A stretch of 64,000 bases of DNA from JAWKWH01 sp963669415 (GTDB taxonomy: Bacteria; Pseudomonadota; Alphaproteobacteria; Rhizobiales; Rhizobiaceae), in NCBI GenBank assembly GCA_963669415.2, contig CAXXPS010000002.1, positions 186,001-250,000 of the forward strand, in the 5' to 3' direction. Of the stretch, positions 50,885-59,805 are shown in pieces. Positions within the stretch are counted from its first letter, which is position 1; each line of letters starts with the position of its first letter. Below the pieces are notes generated by a model. That model worked only from the letters and a program-made list of their open reading frames with translations. It searched no databases and had not been told where the DNA came from. Both the position numbers and the translations under genes were made by a program.

Positions 50885-52462
50885 TTACTCCTTGAGGTAG
50901 GTCATGTCGATTGGTGTCGACGTTCCCCAGATGCCCAAGGGCGGATTGCCCACTTTGGCGGTGTTGTAGACCGTGTGATACGGCAATGTGTTGGTGTGAT
51001 AGACCGGCAGTTCATCAGCGATGATCTGCTGGAACTCCGCGTAAAGCGCCTTACGTTTGTCCGGATCATTTTCAACCGCAGCCATCGCCATCAGCTCATC
51101 GACGCGGGCATTGGAATAGCCCTGCGTGTTTGACCACACACCCTTGGCGATGTTCGAGCTGTCATAGGTGCGATGCACGCCAATCACCGGGTCGCCCCAG
51201 TTGAAGACGGTATCCCATGACATGTCGAAATCCATGGTGCCCATGCGTTTGGCCCAGGTCGGGAAATCTGCCGAAGCACGAACCTCGACATCGATATTGA
51301 CCTTCTTCAGCGCCGCCTTGACATATTCGACCTGCGGTTTCACATCCGGCCAGCCAAAATCGACGGTCAGGCTGAAACGGCTGCCGTCCTTTACCGGGAA
51401 GCCGGCTTCGTCAAGAAGGGCAGCAGCTTTGTCGAGATCGAGATCGTATCCATCAACGTCGGCATTGTAGAACGGGCTGTCGGGATGGATGCCGGTCTTG
51501 CTGTCGGCAGCCGTACCCTGCATCAACGCCTTGTGGATAAAGTTCTTGTCCACTGCATAGGCGATCGCCTTGCGTACCCGGACATCCTTCAGCGGACCCT
51601 TTGTCGTGTTCATCGCCAGCCAGTCGAGCGGCCCGATGGCGCCATAGCCTTCCGGTGTTACGGTCAGCGTGTCTACGTTCTTGAGACGATTGATGATGCG
51701 CGGCAGCGATTCAAACGCTCCCATGTGCAGTTCGCCATTCTCATAGGCAATCGCACGAGCGGCAGGATCTGCGATGATCCGCATGACGATCTTGTCGAGA
51801 TAGGGCCTGCCCTCGATGAAGAAATCATCAAAGCGCTCCAGAATGACATGTTCGCCATTCTTGAACTCGACCAGTTTGAACGGTCCCGAACCGACGACAT
51901 TTTCATTGTTGCGCGGATGGGTTTTCACAGCGGTGATTTCACCGTCGCCGTAGATGTGTTTGGGGATTATCGACATCAGCTGACCGGACATCGCCAGCAT
52001 CAGTGCCGGGTGCGGTTTGCTGAGTTTCAGCACCGCGGTATGTGCATCAGGTGTTTCAACGGTCTCAACCGGCGCGAACATTGATTTGAACGGGTGGTTG
52101 GCCTTGATCACCTCAACCGAGAAAGCCACGTCTTCAGAGGTCAGCGGCGTCCCGTCGTGGAATTTGGCGTTGTCGACGAGATTGAGCGTCACGGTCAGCC
52201 CATCATCGGATACGCTCCAGCTTTTGGCCAAATAGGGTTGCGGGGTCCAGTCTTCGTCGTAGCGCAGCGGTGAGGCAAACAACTGCGCGCCGGGAAATCC
52301 GGTCACGATGCCCGATTGCACCGCCGAGTTCAGATTGCGGACATTGGTTGACAGCACGGTCACAAGGGTGCCGCCCTGTTTCGGCTCGTCGGCCTGCACC
52401 GCGCCGGTAGCCATTACCGCCACGGACGCCGTCAGCGCCAGTTTTGTGATCAGTTTTCGCAT
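50885..52462 (-). CDS. ABC transporter substrate-binding protein (SBP_bac_5 type)
   Basis: A 525-residue periplasmic protein with Sec signal (RKLITKLALTASVAVMATGAVQA/DEP), then GGTLVTVLSTNVRNLNSAV and PYLAKSWSVSDDGLTVTLNLVDNAKFHDGTPLTSEDVAFS, the standard start of peptide/nickel-family binding proteins. ATG 52462 follows GGGAGG by about nine bases. It begins the five-gene importer operon that ends in the hydroxypyruvate-isomerase-like gene. The ligand may be a peptide or a sugar-derived acid. A hairpin of the terminator type lies just upstream. Confidence 0.93.
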   Translation of the reverse strand: MRKLITKLALTASVAVMATGAVQADEPKQGGTLVTVLSTNVRNLNSAVQSGIVTGFPGAQLFASPLRYDEDWTPQPYLAKSWSVSDDGLTVTLNLVDNAKFHDGTPLTSEDVAFSVEVIKANHPFKSMFAPVETVETPDAHTAVLKLSKPHPALMLAMSGQLMSIIPKHIYGDGEITAVKTHPRNNENVVGSGPFKLVEFKNGEHVILERFDDFFIEGRPYLDKIVMRIIADPAARAIAYENGELHMGAFESLPRIINRLKNVDTLTVTPEGYGAIGPLDWLAMNTTKGPLKDVRVRKAIAYAVDKNFIHKALMQGTAADSKTGIHPDSPFYNADVDGYDLDLDKAAALLDEAGFPVKDGSRFSLTVDFGWPDVKPQVEYVKAALKKVNIDVEVRASADFPTWAKRMGTMDFDMSWDTVFNWGDPVIGVHRTYDSSNIAKGVWSNTQGYSNARVDELMAMAAVENDPDKRKALYAEFQQIIADELPVYHTNTLPYHTVYNTAKVGNPPLGIWGTSTPIDMTYLKE

Positions 52463-52492
52463 TATTTCATTCCTCCCATTAAGCATCAAAAA

Positions 52493-52524
52493 CAAAAAAG
52501 GGCAGCCGGCCACTGCGACCGGCT
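52493..52524 (-). terminator. Terminator-like hairpin upstream of the importer operon
   Basis: On the minus strand AGCCGGTC-GCAGT-GGCCGGCT makes an 8-bp stem (one G-T pair), followed by GCCCTTTTTTG. It lies about 30 bp ahead of the binding-protein gene start and about 200 bp after the deaminase gene stop. It may end the upstream transcript or attenuate the importer operon. Confidence 0.7.
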
Positions 52525-52720
52525 TCCCCCCATTTCGATCATATGCATCGTGCACATCAATGCAGGGGAATTGCAAGGATTGTAGTTGCTGTCCCAATTG
52601 ACCGCTGCAATTGGACCAACGCGAATTTGCGTTGCGCTGTGGTGGCAGACGGTGTCAGGTGTGACCCACGCTTTCTGCATCTGCGATAGGCCAGCCGCGG
52701 ACAAATTGAGTGGCTGTCAC

Positions 52721-53185
52721 TCACGCCCCCGGCGGCAGATGCTCAACAACAATGCCGGCTTCATCCAACATCTTCGCCGAAACCTGAAAGCTGTAATCCA
52801 GAGCGCCGTCGTTTTCAGGAATCGGCGGACAGACGACCCGGGCGATACCTGATTGAATGATCGCACGGCCGCAATCAGCGCAGGGAAAGCGGTTTACGTA
52901 TAAAACGCATTGCGAAATATCGGTTCCTGAACGGGCAGCATTGTAGATTGCATTGCGCTCGGCGTGTTCGAACCAAAAGAACTTCTCACCGCTTGAGCGA
53001 TCAAATCTGCGATCGTCATCTGCCGAGACACCGCGAGGCAGGCCGTTGTAACCGGTTGCGCGGACTTCGCGCCCTGGCCCTGCAATCACGCAGCCGACCT
53101 GGAAATCCCGGTCCTCAGACCACGATGCAACGTGATCGCACAGGCCAAGGAAGCGTCTGGCCCAATTCCGTTCAGTCTCATCCAT
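52721..53185 (-). CDS. dCMP/cytidine-type deaminase
   Basis: A 154-residue zinc-dependent deaminase. The motif FEHAERNAI provides His and the proton-transferring Glu, and PCADC the two Cys ligands. The segment SWSEDRDFQVGCVIAGPGREVRATGYNGLPRG matches deoxycytidylate-deaminase (ComEB) proteins. It generates dUMP for thymidylate synthesis. A ribosome site GGGTACCCC precedes a weak start. It is followed by the terminator-like hairpin. Confidence 0.9.
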   Translation of the reverse strand: MDETERNWARRFLGLCDHVASWSEDRDFQVGCVIAGPGREVRATGYNGLPRGVSADDDRRFDRSSGEKFFWFEHAERNAIYNAARSGTDISQCVLYVNRFPCADCGRAIIQSGIARVVCPPIPENDGALDYSFQVSAKMLDEAGIVVEHLPPGA

Positions 53186-53270
53186 GGGGTACCCTCAATC
53201 TGGCGTGGCGCTACTCGGCGGTCTTACGTGCGGCACAGCACTGCCACCCGCGATCGTCGTTGGCATCAGA

Positions 53271-53621
53271 TTAGCCGGAAACTTCCTCGGGTGCATTGCC
53301 CACCGGAAATTTTGAGACCTCCGGCGGATCTTTCAGCGGCGGAGCACCTTTTTTCCAGCCGCCGATATGCGCCACTTCATCGCCTTCGAGCCGGAATGCA
53401 TCTGCATTGAATTTGACGAACGGCTCCTCTCCCTCAGGTACCTCATCATCGTAGCGGATGGCGTCGACCGGGCAGATTGATTCACACATGCCGCATTCGA
53501 TGCACTCGGTTGGATGGATGTAGTACATCCGCTCACCTTCATAAATGCAGTCGACGGGGCACGAGGTGGTGCAGATGCCATCCTTGATATCGATGCAGGG
53601 GCTGATGATGACCAGCGTCAC
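53271..53621 (-). CDS. 7Fe-type ferredoxin
   Basis: A 116-residue ferredoxin with C9-x7-C17-x3-C21-PVDC and C40-x2-C43-x2-C46-x3-CP, the pattern of 7Fe (3Fe-4S plus 4Fe-4S) FdxA-like ferredoxins. The extra C-terminal tail is Pro- and Glu-rich. It lies at the end of a group of catabolic genes (enoyl-CoA hydratase, CoA-transferase, FAD oxidoreductase), so it may supply electrons to the FAD enzyme. The gap to the hydratase gene is 3 bp. Confidence 0.9.
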   Translation of the reverse strand: MTLVIISPCIDIKDGICTTSCPVDCIYEGERMYYIHPTECIECGMCESICPVDAIRYDDEVPEGEEPFVKFNADAFRLEGDEVAHIGGWKKGAPPLKDPPEVSKFPVGNAPEEVSG

Positions 53622-53624
53622 GTG

Positions 53625-54380
53625 TCAACGGCCTTTCCAGTTCGGCACCCGCTTTTCGCGGAATGCCAGAACACCCTCTTCGGCGTCTTCGGAAGCCAAT
53701 GCACCAACCAATTCGGGTGTCTTATGAGAGAAGGCTTCCTGGACCGGCAGATGGGAAGTATCGCGAACGGTAGCCTTGATCGCGCCAACGCTGAGCGGTG
53801 CACAAGAGACGATGTCGGATACCCATTTGTCGGTTTCGGCGTCGAGCTGGTCATCGGGGACCACAGCATTGACGAGACCATAGCGGGACATTTCGGATGC
53901 CGACGCCATCCGCCCGGTCATCATCATGCCAAGGGCAATATTGCGGGGAATCATTCGTGGCAACAGGACCATGCCGCCGTCCAGCGGAACACGGCCCACC
54001 TTTGCTTCCGGAAATCCAAAGCGCGCACTTTCAGCGGCGATGACCAGATCGCAGCCAAGCACCAGTTCCAGACCTCCGCCGAGCGCCAACCCGTTGACGC
54101 GCGCGATGACCGGCTTGGACCCGCCAAAGCTGTTGGCCTCGCGCGCTGCCCAATATTCAAGACCGGAGTGACCGGTATCTTCCTTCAGATCGGCGCCGGC
54201 ACAGAACGCCTTGCCGCCTGAACCGGTCAAGACAGCGACACGGATCTCGTCACTACTCTCCACCTCACGCCAGATTTCGGCGAGCCTTCTTTGCCCGGCG
54301 CTGTCGACCGCATTCATCCGGTCCGGACGATCGATGGTGATCCGCGCGACAAAGTTGCTGACCTCGAACCCGATGCTCAT
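53625..54380 (-). CDS. Enoyl-CoA hydratase/isomerase family protein
   Basis: A 251-residue crotonase-fold protein. The oxyanion-hole segments are AFCAGADLKED and NGLALGGGLELVLGCDLVIAAESARFGFPEAKVGRVP; the first catalytic Glu is in FPEAKVG and the second Glu position is less clear. It hydrates enoyl-CoA or acts as a related lyase/isomerase. It overlaps the CoA-transferase gene by ATGA, and the ferredoxin gene follows. The product of this cluster is not known. Confidence 0.9.
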   Translation of the reverse strand: MSIGFEVSNFVARITIDRPDRMNAVDSAGQRRLAEIWREVESSDEIRVAVLTGSGGKAFCAGADLKEDTGHSGLEYWAAREANSFGGSKPVIARVNGLALGGGLELVLGCDLVIAAESARFGFPEAKVGRVPLDGGMVLLPRMIPRNIALGMMMTGRMASASEMSRYGLVNAVVPDDQLDAETDKWVSDIVSCAPLSVGAIKATVRDTSHLPVQEAFSHKTPELVGALASEDAEEGVLAFREKRVPNWKGR

Positions 54381-55543
54381 CCGGCCAGCCTTGCCTTGCC
54401 GCCGAGGCCGATTTCAGCCAGGACCTCATCGGTGTGTTCGCCCAGAAGCGGCGGCACCAGGCGAACTTCCATCGGGGCGGCACTTAGGTGCACCGGGGAA
54501 CCGACGAGCGTGATATCCCCCAGTACCGGGTGATCAATCCGCCTCAGCATGTCGTTTATTTCCGTTTGCGGGTCTTCCAGCGCCTCAGCAAGCGATTTTA
54601 CGGGTGCACACAGAAGGTCCTGTTCTTCCAGCTTGTCCAACCAGTATGCGGTGGTGTTTTGCGAAAACGCCTCGCGGAATATCTTGTGCAATAGTGGCTT
54701 GTTTTCGCGTTGGCTCGGCAAATCGGGATAGGTCACCGAAAGGTCTTCAATGCCCAGCGCTTCGCTGATGTCGCGCAGCGGATTGGCCTTGAAAGCGCCG
54801 ACAAGAACCAATGCACTGTCGGTTGTCTCGAATACGCCTGACAAGGGCATTGCCGCCCAGTTCAACACCTCTTCGTGTTTGGACCAGTGGGCAGCCTCCT
54901 GCATCTGCATCGCAATGATGCTGTCGTAAAGCGAAACGGATATCTGCTGCCCCTTGCCGGTTTTCTCACGCATCAAAAGTGCGGCAAGGATGCCCTGCAC
55001 CATGTGCATGCCGGCGGAGTAATCGCAAAGCGTCGTCGGGTAGATCGAACGCGGAATTGACGGGTCCTGTCGTGTTTCCATCACTCCGGTCATGGCCTGG
55101 GCCAGCACATCCTGTCCGCCCTTGTGGGCATAGGGTCCCTTGGGGCCAAATCCGGTGCCGGACGCGCAAATGATGCGCGGATTTATTTTCGACAAGGCGT
55201 CATATCCAAATCCCAGCCGGTCCATCACGCCGGCGCGAAAATTGTCGACGACCACGTCTGCGGTCTTGACCAGTTCCAGGACGGCCATCCGGCCTTCCTC
55301 GGATTTGGTGTCGATTTCGACCGAGCGCTTGTTGCGATTGAGCGAAGCAAAAACCGCTCCGTTCATCGCTTCAACGGTTTTCTCGCCAGTAAAGTTGCGC
55401 GACAAATCTCCTGAGCCCGGACGTTCGACCTTGATCACGTCAGCGCCAAAATCACCGAGCATCTGGGTCGCGCACGGACCCATCATGACCTGCGTGAAAT
55501 CAATTACGCGAACTCCGCTAAGTGGCATGATTTCATTAGACAT
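54377..55543 (-). CDS. CaiB/BaiF (class III) CoA-transferase
   Basis: A 388-residue family III CoA-transferase. Signatures: LSGVRVIDFTQVMMGPCATQMLGDFGADVIKVE, NKRSVEIDTKSEEG, and the catalytic Asp174 in TLCDYSAGMHMVQGI. It moves CoA between carboxylic acids, activating the substrate of this catabolic unit. ATG 55543 precedes a good AGGATAACC-type region. It overlaps the enoyl-CoA hydratase gene by ATGA and is 10 bp after the FAD oxidoreductase gene. Confidence 0.93.
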   Translation of the reverse strand: MSNEIMPLSGVRVIDFTQVMMGPCATQMLGDFGADVIKVERPGSGDLSRNFTGEKTVEAMNGAVFASLNRNKRSVEIDTKSEEGRMAVLELVKTADVVVDNFRAGVMDRLGFGYDALSKINPRIICASGTGFGPKGPYAHKGGQDVLAQAMTGVMETRQDPSIPRSIYPTTLCDYSAGMHMVQGILAALLMREKTGKGQQISVSLYDSIIAMQMQEAAHWSKHEEVLNWAAMPLSGVFETTDSALVLVGAFKANPLRDISEALGIEDLSVTYPDLPSQRENKPLLHKIFREAFSQNTTAYWLDKLEEQDLLCAPVKSLAEALEDPQTEINDMLRRIDHPVLGDITLVGSPVHLSAAPMEVRLVPPLLGEHTDEVLAEIGLGGKARLAG

Positions 55544-55553
55544 ATTGGTTATC

Positions 55554-56921
55554 CTATTCCGCTGCCACTTGGGGTTCGACCAATGCGTTCGCCGAGGGCA
55601 CGTCTCCGGGGTCGGCGCCTTGAGCGCGCATCTGTTTCTGGATTTCCCGGTAGTCGACATCGCGCAGCGCGCAGTCCTTGTTCAACGCAATAGACACTGC
55701 AACACCAGCAGCCTCGCCTTGCGCCATGCATGGCGGAATCTCGCGGGAGAGCTTCTGCGCATCGCTATCGACCGAGTAGTGGCGGCCGGCAACAATCAGG
55801 TTATCGACATCCTTCGGCAGCAATGCACGGTATGGCGTGTAGTAGTCGCGGCCGCGGCAGACCGTATCTTCAAAATAGCGGCGCGATGAAACATCATCCT
55901 TGGTGACAACATATTCGCCCTGCAGCAGCCTGGTCTGGCGGATGCCCATCTGCTCGGCGGCTCCAAGCATCTTTGCGTTTTTGAAACCGGGGATGTTTTC
56001 GCGTGCGAATGCCAGCAGGTTCATCATCCGCTCTCGGCCTTCGTACTCGGCGGCCACCATGTCCTCCGGTGAAAGGCCGTCGTAGCCAGGCATATGCGGG
56101 CAATTGCACCAGACAACTCCCGGCAGCGGTGTCTTGAGCCACCACATTCCCCAAGCGCCACCAATCACGCGGCGGGCCTGGCGGTCGAGTTTCTTGTATT
56201 CGTCAGGATTGCAATATTCGAAGTCTTCGGCCGTCGCGGTATCGACATCACAAAGCCTGAAAACCGTAGTCACAATGTATTGGCCGTCGGTGTAATTGGC
56301 GCCGGCGGCAACACCTACATCCAGATCGCCGGTGCCGTCGACGATCATTTTCGCCCTGATGGCCTGCCGGCCGAGCTTGGTTTGCGCCACGATGCCAGTG
56401 ATCTTGCCGCCTTCCATCAACACGTCAGAAAACCAGGAGTGGGTTCTCAAATTGACGCCCGCTTCCCTGACCATGTCGAGGCTGACGCGCTTCCATCCAT
56501 CAGGATCGAATGCGACTGCATGGATGATGGGCTGGGGCATCATGGCCTTATGAAAATCGATGCAGCCCCAGCGTGACCATTTCTGCCACATCTCCCAGTT
56601 GGTCTGACAGTCCTCACTAGGCGGATAGACAGCCGCACCCTGCCTTTCCATCCGTTCGACGAACTCGCTGACAACGCCGGTGGTGACGATTTCATTGCCT
56701 TCATTGACCATGTCGTCCAGCACCAGGACCATGCCGCCCGAGGCCATGCCGCCGAGATGATGGTAGCGCTCAAGCAGTGTCACCGAGCATCCGTTTCTGG
56801 CGGCTGAAACGGCAGCTGCATGCCCGGCCGGACCGGCGCCGACAACCACAACATCACAATCCGCAACGACGGGAACCAGACTGCTGTTGAGCGTGACCTG
56901 ATCAATTGTACGTTCCGACAT
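55554..56921 (-). CDS. FAD-dependent oxidoreductase (FAD_oxidored family)
   Basis: A 455-residue flavoprotein. CDVVVVGAGPAGHAAAVSAARNGCSVTLLER is the Rossmann FAD motif near residue 22, and MIVDGTGDLDVGVAAGANY is the second FAD motif of the FAD_oxidored group. It has no C-terminal Fe-S motif of its own. The start is set at ATG 56921, since GGAGG lies five bases upstream. It sits between an NMT1-type importer and a CoA-transferase; function could be dehydrogenation or reduction of the imported acid. The reaction is not known. Confidence 0.88.
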   Translation of the reverse strand: MSERTIDQVTLNSSLVPVVADCDVVVVGAGPAGHAAAVSAARNGCSVTLLERYHHLGGMASGGMVLVLDDMVNEGNEIVTTGVVSEFVERMERQGAAVYPPSEDCQTNWEMWQKWSRWGCIDFHKAMMPQPIIHAVAFDPDGWKRVSLDMVREAGVNLRTHSWFSDVLMEGGKITGIVAQTKLGRQAIRAKMIVDGTGDLDVGVAAGANYTDGQYIVTTVFRLCDVDTATAEDFEYCNPDEYKKLDRQARRVIGGAWGMWWLKTPLPGVVWCNCPHMPGYDGLSPEDMVAAEYEGRERMMNLLAFARENIPGFKNAKMLGAAEQMGIRQTRLLQGEYVVTKDDVSSRRYFEDTVCRGRDYYTPYRALLPKDVDNLIVAGRHYSVDSDAQKLSREIPPCMAQGEAAGVAVSIALNKDCALRDVDYREIQKQMRAQGADPGDVPSANALVEPQVAAE

Positions 56922-56975
56922 CATTTCCTCCAAAAAGGTCTGGCCGCTCCGGCCGTTAACGGGTCAAACTTTCCG

Positions 56976-57797
56976 CTACCAGCGGACGATGAGCTTTTCA
57001 GCGATGCTGACGAGCACGAACAACAGTACCGACAGGCCTGACGACATGAACACCGTCGCGTAGAGCAGCGGCGACCTGAAATTGAACGTGCTGTCAATAA
57101 TGAGTGCGCCCAGTCCCACATCGGCGCCGATCCACTCGCCGACGATTGCGCCGATAACACAAGTGGTTGCAGCGATTTTCAACGCGGAGAACAGAAACGG
57201 CAAAGAGGACGGCAGCCGCATTTTCCAGAAAATTTCCGATTTGGATGCTGAAAGAATGCGGGCGAGTTCGAGGGCTTGGGGACTTACCGCCTGCAATCCG
57301 CGAACCATGTTCACCAAAGTGGGGAAAAAGCAGATGAGTGCGGCGATGACCACTTTCGCGGTCAATCCGGCACCGAATATCAGTACGAGGATCGGCGCGA
57401 TTGCCAGTATCGGAATCGTGTTGATGAAGACTGCTATCGGAAAGAATGCCCGCTCCACCGTGCGGCTGTGCACAAATGCCACCGCGATCAATATGGCCGC
57501 GAGGTTGCCGACGAAAAATCCGGTGACACTTTCATAAAGTGTTGGCCAGAAATTTCTCAAAAGAAGCGGAAACTCGTCGGAAAAGACCGCGACAACATCG
57601 CTCGGCGCGGGTGCAATATAGGTCGGAACACCGAAGATGCGCACGCCAAACTGCCAAATCAGTATGAGCGCAATTGCCGTTCCGACCGGGATTGCAATCT
57701 CGATCAGCCGTTGGTTGCCGGAATTCTCGAGATCCGTGCCAGCCTCGTCGGCCGTATCGATTTCACGATCCTGATCCACGGAAGCCTCCACCGCCAT
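56976..57797 (-). CDS. ABC transporter permease (SsuC/TauC/ThiX type)
   Basis: A 273-residue membrane protein with about six segments, and the conserved loop ALELARILSASKSEIFWKMRLPSSLPFLFSALKIAATTCVIGAIVGEW of the NitT/TauT permeases. The start is ATG 57797, overlapping the region of the ATPase stop (57800). Works with the next two gene products. A 54-bp gap separates it from the FAD oxidoreductase gene. Confidence 0.93.
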   Translation of the reverse strand: MAVEASVDQDREIDTADEAGTDLENSGNQRLIEIAIPVGTAIALILIWQFGVRIFGVPTYIAPAPSDVVAVFSDEFPLLLRNFWPTLYESVTGFFVGNLAAILIAVAFVHSRTVERAFFPIAVFINTIPILAIAPILVLIFGAGLTAKVVIAALICFFPTLVNMVRGLQAVSPQALELARILSASKSEIFWKMRLPSSLPFLFSALKIAATTCVIGAIVGEWIGADVGLGALIIDSTFNFRSPLLYATVFMSSGLSVLLFVLVSIAEKLIVRW

Positions 57798-57799
57798 TG

Positions 57800-58594
57800 T
57801 CAACACTCCTCCAGGAGAACCCGCAACTGCCCGCAATATTTGTTGAATTTCGGCGTCTCGCGAATTTTGATTTCCCGTGGTTCCGGCAAGTCAATGTCAA
57901 TGATTTTCTTCACCCGGCCGGGATGCGCCTGCAGCATCAGCACCCTCTGGCCTAGGAACACCGCTTCCGAGATTGAATGGGTAACGAACAGGATTGTTGT
58001 TCCTGTTTCGCGCCAAATGTCGAGCAATTGAAGATTGAGCCGATCACGGGTCATTTCATCGAGCGCGCCGAATGGCTCGTCCATCAGCAGCAGTTTCGGT
58101 TGGCACACCAGCGCCCTGGCGATGGCCACCCTTTGCCGCATTCCACCGGAAAGCTCGTGCGGGAGCGCGTTTTCACGTCCCTTCAGCCCGACCATTTCCA
58201 AAAGTTCCATCGGCGTCCGGTCGCCGGTGGGAATGGTCGCGCCGCGCGACCTGCCGATTTCCAGGGGGAGTTCGACATTGCTCAGTGCAGATCGCCAGGG
58301 CAACAGGGTTGCGTCTTGAAATACGAATGCAAATTCCCGCGCCAGCCTTGCTTGTTCGGTGGTCTTGCCGAAAACCTCAAGAGATCCGGATGCCGCGGGA
58401 ATCAGATCGGACACCAGCCGCAGCATCGTTGATTTCCCGCAGCCCGAGGGGCCGAGAATGGTCCAGAAGTCTCCCGCATCGATATCGAGTGTGATATTCG
58501 ACAGCGCGGTAAAGCTTCCGAACCGGACCGATGCGTCGCGGAGGGTCGCGGCGGCAGGAGATTTACCTGCCACCGTTGTCTGGTGTCCTTGCAT
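57800..58594 (-). CDS. ABC transporter ATPase (SsuB/TauB/ThiZ type)
   Basis: A 264-residue ATPase: Walker A GPSGCGKST, signature SGGMRQR, Walker B LLLMDEP, and the switch TILFVTHSISEA. It is the ATPase of the nitrate/sulfonate/pyrimidine-precursor-type importer. The gap to the permease gene is only two bases, and 4 bp to the binding-protein gene. Confidence 0.94.
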   Translation of the reverse strand: MQGHQTTVAGKSPAAATLRDASVRFGSFTALSNITLDIDAGDFWTILGPSGCGKSTMLRLVSDLIPAASGSLEVFGKTTEQARLAREFAFVFQDATLLPWRSALSNVELPLEIGRSRGATIPTGDRTPMELLEMVGLKGRENALPHELSGGMRQRVAIARALVCQPKLLLMDEPFGALDEMTRDRLNLQLLDIWRETGTTILFVTHSISEAVFLGQRVLMLQAHPGRVKKIIDIDLPEPREIKIRETPKFNKYCGQLRVLLEEC

Positions 58595-58598
58595 TTTA

Positions 58599-59645
58599 CT
58601 ATCCGAGCTTCGGACGAACGTCCGCGGTTGCGTCGAGAATATCGAGTGTCATGATATCCTCAAGCTTCGGCGCGGCGCTCTTGAACTGGCCAAGGCTGTC
58701 ATAGGTGTCGATTTGGGCCTGCCAGTTTTCCTTGGTCATGATACCCCAGCCGCCGGCCTTGGTTTTCTCGTTGAACGAATAGCCGTTGACCAGCTCAACA
58801 GCTTTCATTTCGTTTTCTTTCTTCATGTTGGGATAACGCTCAACCAGCGCATCAACACCGCCTTCGGGATTTTCGTGAACCCAGCCCCAGCCGCGTGAGA
58901 TTGCCCTGATAGCGCCGGTGACCTTGTCACCATGTTCGGCCAGAACGCTGTCGGTGGTGTAATACGGATTGGCATAGAGCTGGATGCCGCTATCCCACAA
59001 CGTCATGTCGACCCGTTTGTCTCCAAGCACCGACAGCGCGCCGACATTGGTTTTCCAGCCGGTCGCGACGTCGACCTGTCCGGTCAGCAGCGGTGCCATG
59101 TCGCCGCCCATGACCGAAACTTCGACCTGGTCTTCCGCTATGCCGTTTTTGGCCAGCAATGCGCGAAGAAGAATTCGCGCCGTTCCCTGCGTCGCAACCT
59201 TCTTGCCGATCAGGTCTTGTGGCTTGCGAACATTGCCTTTGTCCTCAAGGGAGAAATAGGTGAACGGATGCTGCTGATATCCGGCAGCGATACATTTGAT
59301 CGGCACGCCGGCGGACCTGGCCAACATCAATGAAGGACTGGAAGAAATCGAGCCAAAATTGTTTGCGCCTGACGCGACGGAGGCGACACCGTCAATATTG
59401 GGGCCGCCGGGAATGATCTCGAGCTTCAGGCCCTCTTCTGCGAAATATCCCAGCTTGTCGGCTGCAACCTCACCGAGGATGCCGTTCGACGCCAGCCAGC
59501 CGAGCTGCATGCGGATCGTGAATTCGTCAGCGGCTTGACCCGGGACAACAGAAAGCATGGTTCCCGCACCCGCAAGAGCGCCCGCTGCTCCCATCGCCTT
59601 GAGCATTGTCCTGCGGTTGAGCGTCTGTGAATTTCCGTTTGTCAT
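58599..59645 (-). CDS. ABC transporter substrate-binding protein (NMT1/THI5-like)
   Basis: A 348-residue protein of the NMT1/SsuA-like group with a twin-arginine-type signal (NRRTMLKAMGAAGALAGAG, cleavage after PGQAA). TIRMQLGWLASNGILGEVAADKLGYFAEEGLKLEIIPGG is the usual early segment (ligand-binding lobe 1). ATG 59645 follows GGGAG by eight bases. Such proteins bind pyrimidine precursors, sulfonates, nitrate or aromatic acids; the neighbouring CoA-transferase suggests an organic acid. The promoter is shared with the divergent LysR gene. Confidence 0.92.
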   Translation of the reverse strand: MTNGNSQTLNRRTMLKAMGAAGALAGAGTMLSVVPGQAADEFTIRMQLGWLASNGILGEVAADKLGYFAEEGLKLEIIPGGPNIDGVASVASGANNFGSISSSPSLMLARSAGVPIKCIAAGYQQHPFTYFSLEDKGNVRKPQDLIGKKVATQGTARILLRALLAKNGIAEDQVEVSVMGGDMAPLLTGQVDVATGWKTNVGALSVLGDKRVDMTLWDSGIQLYANPYYTTDSVLAEHGDKVTGAIRAISRGWGWVHENPEGGVDALVERYPNMKKENEMKAVELVNGYSFNEKTKAGGWGIMTKENWQAQIDTYDSLGQFKSAAPKLEDIMTLDILDATADVRPKLG

Positions 59646-59805
59646 GCTGAGAACTCCCTTTTTGTGATTTTGGTTCAGGCGCCGATTGCTGAAGTCGGTC
59701 ATCTTAATAGAGTATGGGAGTTTTCGGTGATGCGAGTAGCGTTAATTTTTGCCAACAGTGATGCAAAAATTGCCTCACCTGTTCATTCCATGCTACCGCT
59801 CGCTC

